Notes under the pieces: generated by a model | What the model was told of the DNA's origin: nothing | The model's database searches: none | Seen by the model: the letters and a program-made list of their open reading frames with translations, nothing else | From: Alisma plantago-aquatica | Lineage: Eukaryota; Streptophyta; Magnoliopsida; Alismatales; Alismataceae | NCBI GenBank assembly: GCA_963693085.1 | Contig: OY856413.1 | Coordinates: 101,630,801-101,694,800 of the forward strand | Direction of reading: 5' to 3' | Length of the DNA stretch: 64,000 nucleotides | Made by a program: the position numbers and the translations under genes | In this document: positions 60,210 through 64,000 of the stretch, one piece after another | Layout: every line of letters starts with the position of its first letter | How positions within the stretch are numbered: position 1 is the stretch's first letter

Positions 60210-61395
60210 GAGATAAAATTTACTTTTATCAAAAACCCTTTTGATTTGATTTTATTTGAAAAATTTTACGATATGATTAGGTCTTTAATTATTATCACTC
60301 CCACTATTTTATTCAAATTTATAGCCCTCAATATCAATTCAGAATATTGAAGCGTACAATATTCTAGTGGGTCAAGATCCAAAACAATTTAGTCAATACC
60401 TAGCCAACACTCGCGCTCATGATCAAATGTTAAGGCAGGAAAAAATTTCCAATTGCATCAAATGCAACTCTTGGATAGATGATATGCACAATTCCTTACA
60501 CTAATCATATGCATGCTTCTGGGCTTAGAATCTTAAAGAATAACTAGTTAAGTCTGACCCAATAGACAACTCAATAATATTGCACCTCACTTGGCGGGCC
60601 CACATTATGAGCATCACACTTCCACGAGATAAACAACATACCAGCCTTGGTGTGCCCACGCTTGGTTGATCAAGCTTTTCATGTGTGATGCTAATGGAAA
60701 TTGTCTTAGACTTAATATTTTATTTGAGGAAGTTTGTATTTATAAGTATATGCATATATTTTATCCAAGCACCACATATAGTACGTATAATATACAAGCT
60801 ATATCCCACAATGAAAACATCTAATATATGAAAGAAATGGTTATGACCAGTCCTAATGTAATCCCTTGGAGTCACAAGGAATTACAGTCATCTAGGTCTA
60901 CATCACATGTAGAAACTTTTTGTTGATGAGTATATGTTCTTGCCAATCTGGGTTGATCGGTTCGATCCTTGAATTGATCGACTCGCCTCCTGGTTGGTTG
61001 TTAGGTTGTCTTACCAATTGTCTGGTCCTTCTATCCACCATCGGTTGGCTCCCTGAACTGATCGGTCAGGCCCACCTGGCAATCGTTCTGACTTGTCCAC
61101 CATGTCCTCCAAGGTCCTTTAGTCGGTCGAATCGTCTTTGGTATGCCTTCATATTCATCATAAAAGGCAAGTAAACTATCTTACTTTTACATGATTATAG
61201 GGAAACCTTAAGTCGAGGGGAGAAAAGGTAGAAGAGAATTAACTTTACATTGGGAAGATGAAATAGAGGTTCGGTACGGAGACTGAGATAAAGAGATAAA
61301 CCAACCACATATAACCATGCACAAATAGGGGTTATTGGCCATGACTATGCTACACATCCACCATCAAAATAATTTTTAGGATGACATATGTAAAT

Positions 61396-61398
<3 letters not shown>
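60210..61398 (-). other. Leader of copia element 2, left part
   Basis: Aligns by eye with the leader of element 1 (CTCCCACTATTTTA and tRNA-like spacing words). Degenerate TTGATCGGTTC-type palindromes lie at 60950-61130. There is no coding content. Confidence 0.6.

Positions 61399-61440
<42 letters not shown>
61399..61440. repeat. (TA)n microsatellite, left of insertion
   Basis: 42 bp of pure AT repeat directly before the 337-bp segment at 61441. Confidence 0.95.
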
Positions 61441-61442
<2 letters not shown>

Positions 61443-61777
61443 GAATTTATTCATTACCCGCGCGGGTAGCCTGATTTTTTCGCTACCCACACATCTAAAA
61501 GTGTAACTATATGGTATACAAAAGTAACTCTAAGATCAAAAGAGTAACTGTATTGATAAAAGAGTAACTATATGACTTAAAAAGTAACTGCGCAGAAAAT
61601 ATACAGTCAGTAAATATATGGATGTATTTTTTTATTTTGGTGGGGCAAATGATATTATCTTTGGATGAAATTTTTTCGAGATCTAGATAAAATGCTCCTC
61701 TACAATTGCAATTTTTTTAAAAAAAGTGACAGGATGGGTGTGCGGGTAGCTACCCACACAGTTATTAAAGATGAACG
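61441..61777. mobile_element. TA-microsatellite-flanked insertion (Micron-like)
   Basis: 337 bp flanked on both sides by (TA)n. The left end has the 14-bp palindrome TACCCGCGCGGGTA, the right end GGGTAGCTACCC. Inside, five AAAAGAGTAACTATATGA-type units of about 20 bp run from 61497 to 61590. The leader of element 1 has neither insertion nor TA tract at the matching place. Placement inside TA repeats resembles the Micron family described in rice; I infer the relation from structure only. Confidence 0.55.
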
Positions 61778-61800
61778 TATATATATATATATATATATAT
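61778..61800. repeat. (TA)n microsatellite, right of insertion
   Basis: 23 bp of TA repeat directly after the insertion. Confidence 0.9.
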
Positions 61801-61908
61801 CGTGGTGTTTGGATTTGACAAGATACTATTCGTATCGCATGAAATAATAGAATGACAAAACCAAAATTATATAATACTGATTATCTCGTAATGTAGTAAA
61901 TTGTCGTT

Positions 61909-61921
61909 GGCTCTGATACCA
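61909..61921 (-). other. Primer-binding site of copia element 2
   Basis: The minus strand reads TGGTATCAGAGCC, one base inside the 5' LTR, the same as element 1. Confidence 0.93.
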
Positions 61922-62559
61922 CTGTAGGTGGATATGGTATAAAGTAGGCAACATAATTTAAAATTTCTTCTACCATATTCCCATAATCAGTAGATCGCGT
62001 AAATAACTATAATGTAGGAAAAATGGTTTTGAGGATATATCTGAACTTAAAGAAAGTCCAGTGACATCTCCTCGTCGTCGTTGATGCACAACTCTCTTGG
62101 ATGGTGTCTGTGCCTGGGACTCATCTGATTGGTGCGCCCTTTGATATGCACCTCAAGAAGTAGGACTACTGCAACCCCTCCTGGTCACACCACATACTAC
62201 AACCACAAATGTGATCTTCTTCAGTAGCTCTTGTTGTCATGGACTATTGGCTAACATAATCCTCTGAGCAACAGACAATAGCCTCTCATCTCTATGGTAG
62301 TCTACACGGACCTCCTAGAAGTCTTTTTGTCCTGCTAGAATGATCGAGAAGGAGTGATCCCTCTCATTGGTGTACTAGTCACCAACTTTCTCTCCCATAA
62401 CAACAACTCTAAGTTGTTCTCTCCCGTGGCTACCCCCCCTCTTGTTGTGTAGGACTTGCTTGGGCTCTCGTGGTAACCACAACCAGAGAGAACAACGGTT
62501 GTCAGAGGAACTAATTCTCAGTTGTATGTGTTGTACTCTGAGAAGCCCCCAGTATCCCT

Positions 62560-62569
62560 CTATTTATAG
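62560..62569 (-). promoter_or_regulatory. TATA box of copia element 2
   Basis: The minus strand reads CTATAAATAG followed by AGGGATACTGGGGG; the equivalent segment of element 1 has CTATATATAGGGGG. The U3 motif array lies just upstream. Confidence 0.65.
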
Positions 62570-62689
62570 TAGAGCCAGACTCAAGGTTCCTAGTCGCTAT
62601 CCGATACATGTTTAATGTTCAGAAGTGTAAAAGACTGGAAGAACTCAAAATTTTAAAATAATTCTGGATATTGCACAACCTACAACAAC

Positions 62690-63110
62690 TGAAATGGTAG
62701 TTTGGTAAAGCCAGATAGTCATCTGGAACACGAGATGATCATCTCACACTACAAGATGGTCGTTTTGTAGTTTCCTAGTTGTAAACGAATTTAAGCAAAT
62801 CAATTTCGATCAATGTTAGACATTGATTTCCTTGTGCAACAAGTATTGCTTAAGTGAAACAAATAGGAAAACATCTAGAACCTTCCCAGATCAAACTGGA
62901 CCATCTTTCCCATGTGAGACAACCATCTCGGCTCACCCAGATAGTTGTCTGGTGGCCTGAGTCGAGCCAGTTTGGTTGGGTTGGTTCAATCCTTAGCCAA
63001 ATTCATCTCACAACACGCCTGACACCCAAACGCGCATCTCAACACTTGAGACGACCATTTGGCACTCCAAACGGCTGTCTTAACACTTGAGATGGGCATC
63101 TGGCAGTGTT
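62690..63110. repeat. GAGATGGCCGTCT motif array, U3 of 5' LTR
   Basis: Counterpart of 44030-44470: variants of CACTTGAGACGACCATTTGG upstream of the TATA box. Confidence 0.7.
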
Positions 63111-64000
63111 GTCAGCCTCTTTGTTATGTGAATCAAATACCTAAACACTTAAGTACTTAATTCAATTGCCATTTGAGATCTGAACTCCTCTTCTAGGTCA
63201 AGACCTTTGTTTGTTACCCTATAGGTCCCATATTACATTGGCAGTGAATGTCCATAACACTTATGACATCACAAGAAATGAGCAGTTCCTAGTCGCACAT
63301 CAATGCTACCCAAGTAAATGGAAAGTTGGAGAACAACCTCAACCTTCAATCTGTGTATGGTGTTGCAGTGTTTGTATAATTTCTTTGTCATTAATGTCTA
63401 GATTGAACTAGAGGCATGGAGCAATCACCCTCATTATTATTCAATCTTTTTTATACCAAGAGCAAACTGTATGAGATATATGTAAGTTCAATATCACATA
63501 TTGACTCACTTGTGCATGGCCATGCTTTTCCCAGTCTCGCTAATAAAGAGGCCTAGGACATTACACTCCAGTATGATGTACAAATCTTCTGTCTATCACT
63601 CACTGTCAATCCCCATGGATCAAAGCCACCAAATCATCAATGTTATAACAACCTATGTTTCAAGACTGCATTTGATGATGTCAAAGTGTACCCAAAAAAA
63701 TGTGTTGAGTGTAGTGATTTAGGTATAAGAACCCTAGACACCCCAATCACTGTGAGATATAACTATGATTTCCATGAAGATGGCTTCCATGTGTCAGTCT
63801 CATGGTGGGTCTGCCAGATACACTGTTCTCTAATATGTATCTGTGTGCCTAGTTTGATATTGCCATATCATGACTAATGAGATTTCGTCATCAACCAACT
63901 CACACTTTGATCTTAAGTGATATTGTTGTCTATCAAACTTCCATAATAACAACCGATCAGGGACATAATGAGAATATCTATATGTACTCTAAACATATGT

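Larger units (their letters stand above)
43275..64000 (-). mobile_element. Older copia element (element 2), interrupted, runs off the right edge
   Basis: Same lineage as element 1, on the minus strand. 3' LTR at 43275-45529, eroded pol, broken gag, leader, primer site at 61909-61921, and 5' LTR from 61923, which should end about 0.2 kb beyond the window. The LTRs differ clearly more than those of element 1, so it is older. It holds two later insertions: a 12.1-kb CACTA transposon in pol (45567-57683) and a 337-bp TA-flanked insertion in the leader (61441-61777). Confidence 0.92.
61923..64000 (-). repeat. 5' LTR of copia element 2 (cut by window end)
   Basis: Starts TGTAGG and pairs with 43275-45529. 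About 0.2 kb is missing beyond the window. Substitutions and indels relative to the 3' LTR are frequent (clearly above those in element 1). Confidence 0.9.

Overview
The window is AT-rich plant nuclear DNA. The evidence is plant-type LTR retrotransposons primed by initiator tRNA-Met, a tRNA-derived SINE of the plant Au type, a CACTA transposon, and captured exons of plant gene families (auxin response factor, plant A-type cyclin, UPL-type HECT ligase). I cannot name the species. I see no intact host gene: almost everything that can be explained is mobile or repetitive DNA, nested in several layers.

Left part (1-18.2 kb): an unrecognised flank is followed by a large tract of alternating GAT-rich and ATC-rich blocks. 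A complete minus-strand Ty1/copia element (1847-11038, 5-bp target duplication ATCAC) splits this tract into 978-1846 and 11044-12535. The copia element has 2.25-kb LTRs, an intact gag ORF and a badly eroded pol. A B3-like pseudogene (12631-13110), a possible CACTA terminus (about 13979) and a possible promoter with first exon (about 16.2-15.7 kb, minus strand) follow.

Middle (18.25-30.69 kb): a 12.4-kb non-autonomous Ty3/gypsy-like element of LARD type lies on the minus strand. It has two 5428-bp LTRs, only 1.6 kb of non-coding interior and a target duplication TTTAT. Each LTR carries a cluster of TTAGGGTTT-like motifs and three 198-bp tandem units with a 20-bp palindrome in each.

From 30.7 to 43.3 kb the DNA is mostly very AT-rich. 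It contains one SINE with a 14-bp target duplication (37362-37587), an 854-bp hAT-like non-autonomous element (40499-41352) and degenerate tandem repeats of about 360 bp (41.6-42.8 kb).

Right part (43.3-64 kb): a second, older copia element of the same lineage runs off the right edge. Its pol is invaded by a 12.1-kb CACTA transposon (45567-57683, TSD AAT). The CACTA element carries no visible transposase. It carries intron-containing pieces of at least four recognisable host genes: a UPL-type ubiquitin ligase, an auxin response factor, an A-type cyclin and the mitochondrial cysteine desulfurase NFS1. An antisense coiled-coil fragment is also present. A separate 337-bp insertion flanked on both sides by TA microsatellite lies in the leader of this copia element. 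The multi-gene CACTA element is the most notable object in the window.
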